A stretch of DNA of 64,000 nt from Chloroflexota bacterium (lineage in GTDB: Bacteria > Chloroflexota > Anaerolineae > Anaerolineales > Anaerolineaceae), in contig JAAYUC010000012.1 in NCBI GenBank assembly GCA_012517865.1, forward strand, positions 1 to 64,000. Reading direction: 5' to 3'. The translations under genes were made by a program, and so were the position numbers. Shown here one piece after another: positions 42,074 through 50,086 of the stretch (its first letter is position 1; every line of letters starts with the position of its first letter). The notes below the pieces were generated by a model. It was given only the letters and a program-made list of their open reading frames with translations. It had not been told where the DNA came from and ran no database searches.

Positions 42074-43041
42074 AAATGCGCTTGTTCATTGTCTTTATGG
42101 TTTTCGCGCTGCTGCTTGCCAGCTGTAATTTCCCCTCGCCGGCTCTGCAGCGGGAAGACGTGCCGCTCTATATCCCGCCGGTGGGTCAGGTTTTCTTCCC
42201 CGCTCCCACTCCCACTCCGGACCCTACCGCATTTATCAAGCTGGGCGATGAGGTTTTGCTGCCGCTTGGTTCGCTCGCGTTCGCGCCGCTGGCAAGCGTG
42301 GACAGCAGCGGCCAGCCTGTGACGCTCAGCCTGGGAGAAGATAAAGCTGTCTTGAACAACGCGGATGAGACGCTTTTCTTCAGCATCACCAGCGAACCAG
42401 CAGGTATCAACGCTGACGCCTCGGCCTGCCTGGCTTACCTGCTGAACCGCATGCGAGCCGATATCCCCGGCTTAAGTGTCTCAGAGACCGCGGAAGTGAG
42501 CGCCCCCGGCCTCAGCGGGGTGCAAACAGAGCTCTCCGGGACTCTCCTGGATGCGCCGATGCAGGGAAGGCTTGCCGCTTTCCTTGTGCAAAGCCGCTGT
42601 CTGAGCGTGATGGGCGCTGCCGTCCGGGAAAACCCACAAGAGCTGTGGCTGGAAACCGGGCAGTTCGCCTTTGAGAAACTGCTCGGAGGGCTGAGAATCC
42701 TGCCGCCCGGCAGTGCGCCAGCCTGCTTGATAGCGACGGACCCCGAGTACGCTTTCAGCCCGGATAATCCCATTCGGGTGGGTACTGTGAATCTCTACGA
42801 CGGCATCTCCCGCATGGAAGCCTACCTGAACACCCTGCGCGGTCCGAATATGGAGGAAATCAGTTATATTCGCCTCAGCCCGCAGTTCAACGCACAGGAT
42901 GAAGTGGTGGACGCCTATCAAATCACCTACTCGGGTTTGGATTCGCCCGTCATCCTGTACTTTTCCATTTATTCCTACAGCACCCCAATGGCTCCGCTGG
43001 GCTTCACCTGCGAAGCCGCCTTCCCGCTGCAGCAGCCCTGA
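42070..43041 (+). CDS. Lipoprotein, unknown function (long)
   Basis: 323 residues from GTG 42070 (or ATG 42076). The lipobox LLLASC gives Cys at about 18. A Pro/Thr linker (PAPTPTPDPTAFI) leads to a beta-rich domain with LGDEVLLPLGSLAFAPLAS and later VSETAEVSAPGLSGVQTELSG. The first part of the mature domain again resembles a PsbP-like exported domain. It is translationally coupled to the upstream lipoprotein. Function unknown. Confidence 0.78.
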   Translation: MKMRLFIVFMVFALLLASCNFPSPALQREDVPLYIPPVGQVFFPAPTPTPDPTAFIKLGDEVLLPLGSLAFAPLASVDSSGQPVTLSLGEDKAVLNNADETLFFSITSEPAGINADASACLAYLLNRMRADIPGLSVSETAEVSAPGLSGVQTELSGTLLDAPMQGRLAAFLVQSRCLSVMGAAVRENPQELWLETGQFAFEKLLGGLRILPPGSAPACLIATDPEYAFSPDNPIRVGTVNLYDGISRMEAYLNTLRGPNMEEISYIRLSPQFNAQDEVVDAYQITYSGLDSPVILYFSIYSYSTPMAPLGFTCEAAFPLQQP

Positions 43042-43090
43042 AACCTGAAAGCGCGTTTATTACATTAAATCGCTCCTGAGTGCACGGATG

Positions 43091-43099
43091 TGATAGTAT
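43091..43099 (+). promoter_or_regulatory. Possible extended -10 promoter of the MFS gene
   Basis: TGATAGTAT: TG-n-TAGTAT at 43091-43099, 35 nt before ATG 43134. No clear -35. Confidence 0.35.
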
Positions 43100-43133
43100 T
43101 AAAAGGTTACACTCTCTAATCGGTGAACCGCAG

Positions 43134-44345
43134 ATGCCAAACTCCCCCGCCCGCCGCCATTTTTCCTCTCAGTTCTGGTTAATGTTTTCAGGCCTGATGC
43201 TCTCATCCACCGGCACCACGATGATCTGGCCTTTCATGCTGGTCTACGCCAGCGAGAAGCTTGGTCAGCCCCTCACCGCCGTCACCAGCCTGATGACCAT
43301 CAACTCAATCTGCGCGTTGATTGCCGCAGTACTTGCCGGTTCCCTCGCGGACCAGGTTGGCCGGAGATTTGTAATGGTGATTGGCCTGCTTGGGCAGGCG
43401 GTCGTCTATTTGCTGTATATTCCCTCACGGGAATTCGTGTTCTTCGCGCTGTTAATGGGTTTGTCGGGATTCTTTGTGCCTCTTTTCCGCGTGGGTACGG
43501 ACGCGATGCTGGCAGACATGTTCCCGCCGGAAGACCGCGCCCAGGCTTACGCCCTTGTACGCATGGGCCGAAACATCGGCGTGGCGCTTGGCCCCATCCT
43601 GGGCGGCCTGGTGCTGGCAAAATCCTACAACATTGGGCTCCTTTCTGCCGCCGGCACGCTGGCAATTTTTGGTCTGATTACCCTCTTCTTCCTCAAAGAA
43701 ACCCGCCCGGTTTCAAGTGCCGCCTCCACGGAAACACTGCGAGACCAGCTCCGGGTTTATAAAAGCGCTCTGCAGAATAAACTTTTTGCGCGCCTGATTG
43801 GCGCCCACACCCTGATGGAAATCTGCGGCACCCTGGTCTGGGCATTTTTGGTGGTCTATCTGAAACAAAACTTTGCCATCGGCGAGGCACAGTACAGCTG
43901 GCTGCCGACAACCAACGCGCTAATGGTTGTCATCCTGCAGGTATTCATCACCAGGCTGACCCAAAAACATCGCTCCACCAGCATGCTCACGCTGGGTTCG
44001 GCGTTTTACGCCGCAACGATGCTGATTATCGCCCTCAGCAGCCGCTTCTGGGGATTCTGGACCGCGATGGTGGTCATGACGGTCGGCGAACTGATTATCG
44101 CGCCCACCGCCACCACCTTTGTTTCTGGCATCGCTCCGGAAGACCAACGCGGACGTTACCTCAGCGTTTTTGGCCTCACCTGGAACCTTGGCATGGCGGT
44201 GGGTCCGCTTTCGGCCGGCATTCTGACGGATGCCCTGGGCACGCGCGCGCCGTATTTTGGCGGCACCGTCATTGGCATTTTCGCCGTGCTTGCCTTTCTG
44301 GCGCTCGACCGCCTTTACAGGCGGGAAAGCGCCCAGCAAAACTAA
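43134..44345 (+). CDS. Major facilitator superfamily transporter (probable drug/metabolite exporter)
   Basis: 403 residues with 12 predicted membrane helices. MFS signature after TM2 is LAGSLADQVGRRFVMVIG (G-x-x-x-D-x-x-G-R-R). A second signature-like loop follows TM8. TM5 has ALGPILGGLVLAKS, matching motif C of antiporters, so it is probably a proton-linked exporter. The Pro-rich start is not a signal peptide. Start ATG 43134 is chosen over an upstream in-frame ATG that would add a hydrophilic leader. It is followed by a promoter for the LuxR-type gene. Substrate unknown. Confidence 0.9.
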   Translation: MPNSPARRHFSSQFWLMFSGLMLSSTGTTMIWPFMLVYASEKLGQPLTAVTSLMTINSICALIAAVLAGSLADQVGRRFVMVIGLLGQAVVYLLYIPSREFVFFALLMGLSGFFVPLFRVGTDAMLADMFPPEDRAQAYALVRMGRNIGVALGPILGGLVLAKSYNIGLLSAAGTLAIFGLITLFFLKETRPVSSAASTETLRDQLRVYKSALQNKLFARLIGAHTLMEICGTLVWAFLVVYLKQNFAIGEAQYSWLPTTNALMVVILQVFITRLTQKHRSTSMLTLGSAFYAATMLIIALSSRFWGFWTAMVVMTVGELIIAPTATTFVSGIAPEDQRGRYLSVFGLTWNLGMAVGPLSAGILTDALGTRAPYFGGTVIGIFAVLAFLALDRLYRRESAQQN

Positions 44346-44387
44346 AGCCCCCGCGCCAACTCTCACAGCCACCATCCCATCTTTGGC

Positions 44388-44431
44388 TTGACAATCTAAA
44401 AATCCGCGCCGATAATAGAACATATATTCTA
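44388..44431 (+). promoter_or_regulatory. Promoter and palindrome of the LuxR-type gene
   Basis: TTGACA (44388-44393), 17-bp spacer, GATAAT (44411-44416). It overlaps TAGAA-CATATA-TTCTA (44416-44431), a near-perfect 16-bp palindrome ending 2 nt before ATG 44434. No Shine-Dalgarno is seen, so the leader is very short. The palindrome is a candidate auto-operator. Confidence 0.7.
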
Positions 44432-44433
44432 CT

Positions 44434-44880
44434 ATGACAGCGGAACAGCGCCTTACACAAGTCTATCTATTTGGGTCCCGCGATAACGTGCGGATTCTGC
44501 ACATCCCGCGCGCTCCGGAAGAAATCAGGTCCGCGGTAAACAGAGGTAATTGGGACCAGTATGTGGGGACCGCGGAAGACCCGGCGCCAGCCTGGCAGGC
44601 CTATCAATCCGGAAGAACCGTGGTTATTCTTCCCAAGGAAGAAACGCCTGAGCCGAGAGATATTCACCTGACACGGCAGGAAAAAAGGGTCTTGCAGTTT
44701 CTGGTGAACGGCTGCACGCCTGTGGAGATTTATCACGCGCTGCACATCTCGGAGCGTTCCGTGCGCAGATATATGAACAGTCTCAAAGACAAATTCCGCG
44801 CGAAATCACTGCTGCACATGGTCGCCATGGCGGTTGCGCTGGAGATTGCCCAGCCGGATATGTCCGAGGATTTGGATTGA
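44434..44880 (+). CDS. LuxR-type helix-turn-helix regulator without receiver domain
   Basis: 148 residues. The C-terminal 60 residues are a LuxR/GerE HTH: LTRQEKRVLQFLVNGCTPVEIYHALHISERSVRRYMNSLKDKF in pieces across 79-121 (E-x-x-V at the start, then the recognition helix). The N-terminal 70 residues are unlike response-regulator receiver domains: VYLFGSRDNVRILHIPRAPEE has no phospho-Asp site and may bind a ligand or partner. Own promoter and palindrome, and a hairpin after the stop. Targets unknown. Confidence 0.85.
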   Translation: MTAEQRLTQVYLFGSRDNVRILHIPRAPEEIRSAVNRGNWDQYVGTAEDPAPAWQAYQSGRTVVILPKEETPEPRDIHLTRQEKRVLQFLVNGCTPVEIYHALHISERSVRRYMNSLKDKFRAKSLLHMVAMAVALEIAQPDMSEDLD

Positions 44881-44895
44881 GGTCGTTAAAATGGA

Positions 44896-44919
44896 AGAGG
44901 CCGATTTTGGTCGGCCTCT
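44896..44919 (+). terminator. Hairpin after the LuxR-type gene
   Basis: A 9-bp stem (44896-44904 with 44911-44919), 6-nt loop, but only a CTTG stretch follows. Weak T-run. Confidence 0.5.
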
Positions 44920-45228
44920 CTTGCCCCCCTCCAGTTTACTGCAAACATAGCCACCCTTATTACCGGCTGTCCAGACCGGATTGCAGTCAATGAAAATCCG
45001 CTGCACAGGTATCCCTTGGGATTCGATGTACTGCAACTGATATACAGCGGACGCGTCTTCTGCTAACGACTCTATTAATATACCACAAATCCCAAAATTT
45101 GTGTCAAATCGGAGAAAAATTGCAGAGTCTTTTATTAGGAAGATTGACAAGGCCCGCCTCTCGGCTGGGTCATCAACGCCGCGCCTGCCGCAAAGGCTGT
45201 CCCTCTCAGCCGCCTGCCGGGACCTTAT
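44920..45228. other. Intergenic stretch without supported gene
   Basis: No RNA gene, clear promoter or repeat found. A minus-strand ORF (about 114 codons, 44806-45150) crosses it but begins without a Shine-Dalgarno and runs antisense into the LuxR gene; it may be a remnant. Confidence 0.5.
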
Positions 45229-45262
45229 AAAAAAAACACGCCGTCGGTTAACGACGGCGTGT
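45229..45262 (-). terminator. Terminator after the tandem ferredoxin gene
   Basis: An 11-bp stem (45236-45246 with 45252-45262), 5-nt loop, followed on the minus strand by eight T. Confidence 0.92.
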
Positions 45263-45278
45263 AATTTATCATGAAGCC

Positions 45279-45767
45279 TTACGCTTCAATGGTGATAGCG
45301 CCTTCCGGGCATTCTTCTTTGGCTTCTTCCACTGCGTCTTCCATGTCAGCAGGAATGGGGTCCAACAGAACTTCAGCGTAGGGTTCACGCTGCAGGCTGA
45401 AAACCTCGGGGGCGATACCTTCGCATACGCCGCAGGCGATGCATAAGTCTTTGTCAACAATAGCCTTCATCTTTTTCTCCTTCAATTCTAGTTCAATATC
45501 ATCGCGGTTCTCATCCGCGAATTCTTCCACAATAATATCACGCTCCGGGCTTTCATGCTCCTGGTGAGGCGCGCTGCCTTCCTCCACAAGAATAGCGCTT
45601 TCGGGGCAGTCCGCCGCGGCCTGACGCGCCGCCTCCCGCATATCCTCAGGCACAAAGGAGAGCAGCACTTCCGCTGTGGGCAAATTTTCCAGGCTGAAAA
45701 GCTCAGGAGCGATGCCCTCGCACACACCGCAGCCAATGCACAAATCTTTATCGACCGTTACTTTCAT
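45279..45767 (-). CDS. Tandem two-domain [4Fe-4S] ferredoxin
   Basis: 162 residues: two similar ferredoxin domains (1-62 and about 100-162) and a 38-residue acidic linker. Each begins M-K-x-x-VDKDLCI-x-CGVCEGIAPE, with a fourth cysteine in ADCPESAI and EECPEGAI. The pattern of three clustered cysteines plus one late cysteine fits the one-cluster [4Fe-4S] type of thermophile ferredoxins. The second domain has its own Shine-Dalgarno and ATG at 45470 in frame, so this looks like a fusion of duplicated genes; a separate 63-residue product is possible. It is acidic, as ferredoxins are, and bounded by a terminator. Confidence 0.93.
   Translation of the reverse strand: MKVTVDKDLCIGCGVCEGIAPELFSLENLPTAEVLLSFVPEDMREAARQAAADCPESAILVEEGSAPHQEHESPERDIIVEEFADENRDDIELELKEKKMKAIVDKDLCIACGVCEGIAPEVFSLQREPYAEVLLDPIPADMEDAVEEAKEECPEGAITIEA
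45470..45482 (-). promoter_or_regulatory. Internal ribosome site before the second ferredoxin domain
   Basis: AAGGAG, 6 nt, then ATG 45470. The same bases encode Lys-Glu-Lys-Lys in the linker. Confidence 0.7.
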
Positions 45768-45895
45768 GTTTTTATCCGTTCAATCAAGGCGCCGCGCTGC
45801 CGCCTATCCATGATTCAGTGCTTCGCGCGCGGCGCCCAATCAGTATATCACGGCTGTGTCATATTGGTGTGTTAAATTTTCGTAAACCTACCTGC

Positions 45896-46903
45896 TTACT
45901 GCCGTGAACTTTCTCCCGCCGCCCGGATGGTTTTGGCAATCGCGCTGATGCTGCCTGCCACCAAACCGAGGAATGTGAGCCCTAATAACAGCCTCCCGAG
46001 CCAAAGCTGGATAAGGGGAACATTCGGGTTGAACAGGTTGGGCAGCTCCACGCCTTTTGCGGCGTCCAAAAACTCCGGGCTGAAAAGTTTTGGAGCGGAG
46101 AAAAACGCCCACGCCAGCAATCCAGTCAGAAACGCGTCCAACAAATGCGTCAGGAGGACCGGCACGCTGTACCTGCGTTCCACCAGCATGGTGATATCGT
46201 TTACAATCCCGACCCCCATACTGGCAATCAGCAAAGGTTTCAGGTTCCGCAGGAATTCAGGATTAAGCAGCGGTATCAGCCCGCGGCCCTCAATCCAGAT
46301 TGGAATATTGCGCTCCGGCAGGACGATAAAAGCAAGCGCGAAGAGCACCGTGAAAACCAGCCCGACGATGCTTTCAGCGGCCGACACAGCCCGCGCGGAT
46401 TCCGGCAGTTCCGGCAGGTCTTTCAGGAAGTCTTTCTCTTCATCAAGCTTCACATCCAGTCGGTAAAAAAGCGCGAAAATCAGGGTGACATAGGCGAAGG
46501 CCTGTATACCCGCCGAGAACAAACTGAGCAGCCATTCCCCGAACTTTACCAGGTAATTCGCGGGTGGAGCGCTCACCAGCTCCACCACCATTGCCACGCT
46601 GAGCCCGAACAATGTCGCGGCCAGCACGATTTTCAGCACCAATTGATACACGCGGAAGTGCGGCTGTCCAATCAGGCAGTTTTGGCGCTGGGGCAGATAT
46701 TTCTGCGCTAATTCTTCGGGGCGCCCCAATTCAATCAGGACCGCGCGAATGTCCTCTTCGGCGGCTTCCCGCTCCCCGCAGCGCTCCGCCAGCATATCGG
46801 CGATGAGTGTGCGCAGTTCCCTGGCTGTATCCTCCCGCGATTTTTGCGGCAGCTGCCGGCTGATGGCGTAAATGTACCTTTCAATTAAGTTATCTGATTT
46901 CAT
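45896..46903 (-). CDS. HAAS-domain polytopic membrane protein
   Basis: 335 residues. Residues 1-75 (LIERYIYAISRQLPQKSRED, then ERCGEREAAEEDIRAVLIELGRPEELA) match the HAAS (DUF1700-like) sensor helix region. The remainder has about six membrane helices (from residue 85). These proteins are typically encoded beside PadR regulators, as here, with a 14-bp overlap. They are thought to sense envelope state. Function otherwise unknown. Confidence 0.88.
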   Translation of the reverse strand: MKSDNLIERYIYAISRQLPQKSREDTARELRTLIADMLAERCGEREAAEEDIRAVLIELGRPEELAQKYLPQRQNCLIGQPHFRVYQLVLKIVLAATLFGLSVAMVVELVSAPPANYLVKFGEWLLSLFSAGIQAFAYVTLIFALFYRLDVKLDEEKDFLKDLPELPESARAVSAAESIVGLVFTVLFALAFIVLPERNIPIWIEGRGLIPLLNPEFLRNLKPLLIASMGVGIVNDITMLVERRYSVPVLLTHLLDAFLTGLLAWAFFSAPKLFSPEFLDAAKGVELPNLFNPNVPLIQLWLGRLLLGLTFLGLVAGSISAIAKTIRAAGESSRQ

Positions 46904-47240
46904 GTGAGTCCTCCAACAGGCTGTTTAAACTCTGACTGAATCGGGTCCATTGAACCCGCCAGCTGGTATATACCTCCGTGCCCAATGGCGTGCGCTGATA
47001 GTACTTGCGCGGCTTGCCTTCGCGCATATCCCAGTCGCTGCGCAGCAGTGCCTGCTCTTCCAGGCGACGCAAAAGCGGGTAGAGCGTGTTCGCTTCAACC
47101 GGCACGCCGCTTTCCGCCAGGTCGCGAACCAATTGGTAACCATAACCCGGTTCAGCCAGACGGCTCAGAACTGCCAGGGCGATCGCGCCGCGCCGCATTT
47201 CAGTGACAAAACTTGCCAGGATTTCTTCTTTTTGCTCCAT
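46890..47240 (-). CDS. PadR-family transcriptional regulator
   Basis: 116 residues. The winged helix is clear: AIALAVLSRLAEPGYGYQLVRD, then the recognition part VEANTLYPLLRRLEEQALL and the wing GKPRKYYQRTPLG, all PadR hallmarks. Length fits the short PadR class. Transcribed first, overlapping the HAAS gene, from a near-consensus minus-strand promoter containing a palindrome. Likely represses its own operon. Confidence 0.93.
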   Translation of the reverse strand: MEQKEEILASFVTEMRRGAIALAVLSRLAEPGYGYQLVRDLAESGVPVEANTLYPLLRRLEEQALLRSDWDMREGKPRKYYQRTPLGTEVYTSWRVQWTRFSQSLNSLLEDSHEIR

Positions 47241-47249
47241 AAACTCTCC

Positions 47250-47285
47250 ACAGTATTATTTATCGAAGTATACTGTGTATTACAC
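47250..47285. promoter_or_regulatory. Palindromes in the PadR promoter
   Basis: GTGTA-T-TACAC (47275-47285) sits inside the -35/-10 spacer. ACAGTAT (47250-47256) and ATACTGT (47270-47276) form a wider 7-bp inverted pair. Both fit an autorepressor. Confidence 0.55.
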
Positions 47286-47296
47286 TATAATGTCAA
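47267..47296 (-). promoter_or_regulatory. Promoter of the PadR-HAAS operon
   Basis: On the minus strand TTGACA (47296-47291), 18-bp spacer, TATACT (47272-47267), about 27 nt before ATG 47240. Confidence 0.82.
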
Positions 47297-47431
47297 GGGT
47301 CAATTTGCAGAACGCACCAGCGGCCAAGGTCTGTCCTCCGGCCGCGGGCGATTACCACCCCGCCGCAAATAAGGGTAAAATGATGCAGCGCTTCTCCACT
47401 GGCGAAAAATTACATTCAGCAAAGGGACACG

Positions 47432-48271
47432 ATGATTTATCACATCACAACCATGTCTGCCTGGGAAAAGGCTCTTTCTGCCGGGGGATACACCCCCGAA
47501 ACGTTCGTGCGGGACGGCTTCATTCACTGCTCAGACCTTTACCAGGTGGAGAACGTCGCGAATCACTTCTATCGGGAACTGTCAGATTTGATTCTGCTTT
47601 GCATCGACCCCGCGCTCACAGGCATCCCCCTGGTGTATGAGAACCTGGAAGGCAAAGCCATGCAATATCCCCATCTCTACGGCAGCCCTCTCCCCCTGAA
47701 CTCCGTGACGGCTGTAATAGCCCTGCTGCGCGACGAAAAAGGCGATTGGCGCCTGCCGCCTGCCCTCCGCCGCCCCAAGCCCCCGCTGATGAACGAACTG
47801 CCCCTCCCGCTTCCCGGCAAGCTTTACCGTTCTGTGATGCCCGGCAGCCGCATGTTTGACCCTGAGGATAAAGTCTTGAACCTGTACCAACAGGCCGGCA
47901 TCGAGGTGGTTGTGGTCCTCACTCCGGAATTTGACATCCGCGAATATGCCCAAAAGGACCCGCGCGAACGTTATGAACAGGCTGGCCTGACCCAGATAAA
48001 CGCAGCGGTGGCGGATTTTACCGCTCCGCCTTCGGGCACCTGGAACAGCGCGATTCAGGAGGTTGCCAGCCTTCTGCGCTCGGGGAAGAAAGTCGCTGTG
48101 CACTGCCACGCCGGTATCGGCCGCACCGGCATGTTCTGCGCCTGTCTGGCTCAGGATTTGTTAGCGCTTTCTCCCCAAGAATCCATTGAATGGGTGCGCG
48201 GCTACATCCCCGGCGCCGTGGAGACGGAGTATCAAAATCAATTTGTGCTCGAATACCCGCGCTTTCGCTGA
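47432..48271 (+). CDS. DUF952 domain fused to a tyrosine/dual-specificity phosphatase
   Basis: 279 residues. Residues 1-95 are a DUF952 domain: IYHITTMSAWEKA, FVRDGFIHCSDLYQVENVAN, PHLYGSPLPLNSV. Residues about 128-275 are a cysteine phosphatase: general-acid Asp195 in VADFTAPP, and the P-loop VHCHAGIGRTG with catalytic Cys225 and Arg231 (C-x5-R). DUF952 has no settled function; it resembles ADP-ribose or toxin-related small enzymes. The fusion suggests a joined pathway. AAAGGGA precedes ATG. A terminator follows. No partner gene adjoins. Confidence 0.9.
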   Translation: MIYHITTMSAWEKALSAGGYTPETFVRDGFIHCSDLYQVENVANHFYRELSDLILLCIDPALTGIPLVYENLEGKAMQYPHLYGSPLPLNSVTAVIALLRDEKGDWRLPPALRRPKPPLMNELPLPLPGKLYRSVMPGSRMFDPEDKVLNLYQQAGIEVVVVLTPEFDIREYAQKDPRERYEQAGLTQINAAVADFTAPPSGTWNSAIQEVASLLRSGKKVAVHCHAGIGRTGMFCACLAQDLLALSPQESIEWVRGYIPGAVETEYQNQFVLEYPRFR

Positions 48272-48276
48272 AATCA

Positions 48277-48310
48277 CCGCGCCCGCTAAAAAGCGGGCGC
48301 GGCTTTTTTT
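48277..48310 (+). terminator. Terminator after the DUF952-phosphatase gene
   Basis: An 11-bp G/C stem (48277-48287 with 48292-48302), A-rich loop, then seven T. Confidence 0.92.
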
Positions 48311-48323
48311 ATGGTTTTTCCTA

Positions 48324-49274
48324 CTAGCGGATTTCAATCGGCAGCGAAAAGTTCAGCGGGCTGCCCGTCAGGTTTACAACCGTAATGATATAATCCCCCG
48401 CTTTTGGAAGCATATCGTTGTAGCTGGCCGCGCCCGCGCTGGCGGATAACAGCTCGGTGCCATCCACATGGACGATTGCCAGAGCAGCGCCCGCCCCGGG
48501 CTGCGCTGAAACTTTCAGGCGCTGGCCCTTGTTTGCCCAGACCAGGAAATTATGGCTTCGTCCGGCCGGGATTTTTCCAGCCGCGGTCATCCCATAAGCC
48601 CCGGCAGGGAAGCTTAGCCTTTCCGGAATTTCCAGATACACCGTAAAATTCACAGCCTGCGGATTGGCAGCCGCGTCAATATACCAATCCCCGTTGTCAT
48701 TCAGGTAACCGCTGTAACTTGTCTTCCCCGCGGAAAACGGCAGCAGCACCGTTCCGTTTGCCCCGCTGACCCCTAAAACAACTTTGCCCGCGCTGCTGAG
48801 CGAAATGGAGACAAACTGGTTTTTGGCAGCCCAGAATACATAACGGCGCACGGAGTTATAGGCTGCGCTGCCCTCCTGCGTGATATTCGTTGTCCCTTCC
48901 GCGAAGCTGAGGCGAATGGGGTCGTATACTACCGGCCGCGGTGTGGCAGACTGGGTAATGTAGGTTATCCCGACGGTGGGTACGCGCGTCTCGGTAGGCG
49001 GCAGGAGCGTCGCGCTGAGGGCCGGCGCCTGGGTCGGGGGCGGAACCGGCGTGTCGGTAGGCAGCGGCGAAGCTGTTTCCGTGGCGGTTGGCGCGGGAAT
49101 TGTGCTGGTTGGCGCGGCCAAAGTGTCCAGTGCGATGCGTGTCAGGGTCGCCTGGGCGAATAGCGCGGCTTGCGTTTGCAGGTCCTCAAAAGTCAGCGGC
49201 TGGTATCGCGCGCACGAAGCCAGCAATAATCCTGATAAGAGCAGGAGAATGCCAATGAAGCGTGTCTTATTCAT
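48324..49274 (-). CDS. Lipoprotein with Thr/Pro-rich linker and beta-sandwich repeats
   Basis: 316 residues from ATG 49274 with AGGAGG upstream. Lipobox LLLASC gives Cys at about 21. A long Thr/Pro/Ala linker (50-110) is followed by two similar beta domains (about 130-225 and 230-316), each with an S-F-G-A pattern: YVFWAAKNQFVSISLSSAGKV and NFLVWANKGQRLKVSAQPGAG. These look like pre-peptidase C-terminal-like or inhibitor-type beta domains. Surface-exposed protein with unknown role. Confidence 0.82.
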   Translation of the reverse strand: MNKTRFIGILLLLSGLLLASCARYQPLTFEDLQTQAALFAQATLTRIALDTLAAPTSTIPAPTATETASPLPTDTPVPPPTQAPALSATLLPPTETRVPTVGITYITQSATPRPVVYDPIRLSFAEGTTNITQEGSAAYNSVRRYVFWAAKNQFVSISLSSAGKVVLGVSGANGTVLLPFSAGKTSYSGYLNDNGDWYIDAAANPQAVNFTVYLEIPERLSFPAGAYGMTAAGKIPAGRSHNFLVWANKGQRLKVSAQPGAGAALAIVHVDGTELLSASAGAASYNDMLPKAGDYIITVVNLTGSPLNFSLPIEIR

Positions 49275-49455
49275 ATTCCTCCTGGAATAATCCATAATCT
49301 TCAGAAAGTGCAAGATTCGCTCCAATGCCGATTCCCGCGAGAAACAAAAATGCGAAAAAAGTCGTCAAGCGCTCACACTCTGCCAGAAATTCGGCAAAAA
49401 TTTGTTAAATTTCCCATTAAACCTGGTAATTCATAGATTTTTTACGCGCGCTTTA

Positions 49456-49464
49456 TGTTATGAT
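49456..49464 (+). promoter_or_regulatory. Possible extended -10 promoter of the SixA-like gene
   Basis: TGTTATGAT: TG-n-TATGAT, 34 nt before ATG 49499. The same motif occurs before glgC. Confidence 0.45.
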
Positions 49465-49498
49465 TCGCCCAGAGCTTTTTTCAAGAACGGAGAAAACC

Positions 49499-50086
49499 AT
49501 GGCAAAGACACTGCTGCTGATGAGACACGCCAAATCAAGCTGGAGCGATAAAAAACTGCCTGATTTTCAGCGCCCCCTGAAAAAACGCGGCGCCATCGCT
49601 GCCGCCGAAATTGCTGAAATCCTGCGCGAGAATGAATTGATCCCGGAAGTCATCCTTTCTTCCCCCGCGCTGCGCGCCAGCCAGACCGCAGAAATTGTTG
49701 CCAAAGTCTGCAATCTTGAACAAAAGATTACTTATGTGAACAGCTTTTATATGGGGGAAATCCGGGAGTTCATCGAACAGCTCCAAAAGCTGGATGATAG
49801 TCTGGAACGGGTGATGATTATCGCCCATAATCCAGGGCTCGAAGCCTTCATGCAAACCCTTGACGGGAAACTTGAAGCGCTTCCCACCGCGGCCCTCGCC
49901 TACATCAGCCTCGACCTGCATCATTGGTCAGACATTTCCAAAGACACCACCGGAGAACTGGTAGGCTATTGGGATCCCGAGAATCTCGAAGCACAACTAA
50001 AGGAGCAAGAGATGGGCAAGGACAAGAAAGACAAGAAGGACAAGAAGGAAAAGAAAGAAAAGAAGGAAAAGAAAGAGAAGAAGTAA
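49499..50086 (+). CDS. SixA-like histidine phosphatase with lysine-rich C-terminal tail
   Basis: 195 residues. Histidine phosphatase core: LLLMRHAKSSWSD with Arg9 and phospho-accepting His10, later VILSSPALRASQTAEIV, and the second His in MIIAHNPGLEAFM. E. coli SixA dephosphorylates a phosphohistidine protein. From residue 172 the protein becomes a run of Lys, Asp and Glu only (a KDKKDKKEKKEKK pattern) to the stop. The tail has an internal ATG with AAGGAG, so it may also be a fused small ORF. ATG 49499 has GGAGA upstream. Confidence 0.9.
   Translation: MAKTLLLMRHAKSSWSDKKLPDFQRPLKKRGAIAAAEIAEILRENELIPEVILSSPALRASQTAEIVAKVCNLEQKITYVNSFYMGEIREFIEQLQKLDDSLERVMIIAHNPGLEAFMQTLDGKLEALPTAALAYISLDLHHWSDISKDTTGELVGYWDPENLEAQLKEQEMGKDKKDKKDKKEKKEKKEKKEKK
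49999..50086 (+). promoter_or_regulatory. Internal ribosome site and lysine-rich mini-ORF
   Basis: AAAGGAG (49999-50005), 6 nt, ATG 50012, in frame; it would encode a 24-residue peptide of M-G-K then Lys/Asp/Glu. Confidence 0.55.
50023..50084 (+). repeat. Low-complexity AAG/GAA tract
   Basis: Purine-only triplet repeats encoding K, D and E, almost unbroken. Confidence 0.85.

Noticed and set aside
44806..45150. 114-codon minus-strand open frame
   Set aside because: No Shine-Dalgarno, no family features, and it overlaps the LuxR-type gene; at most a remnant.
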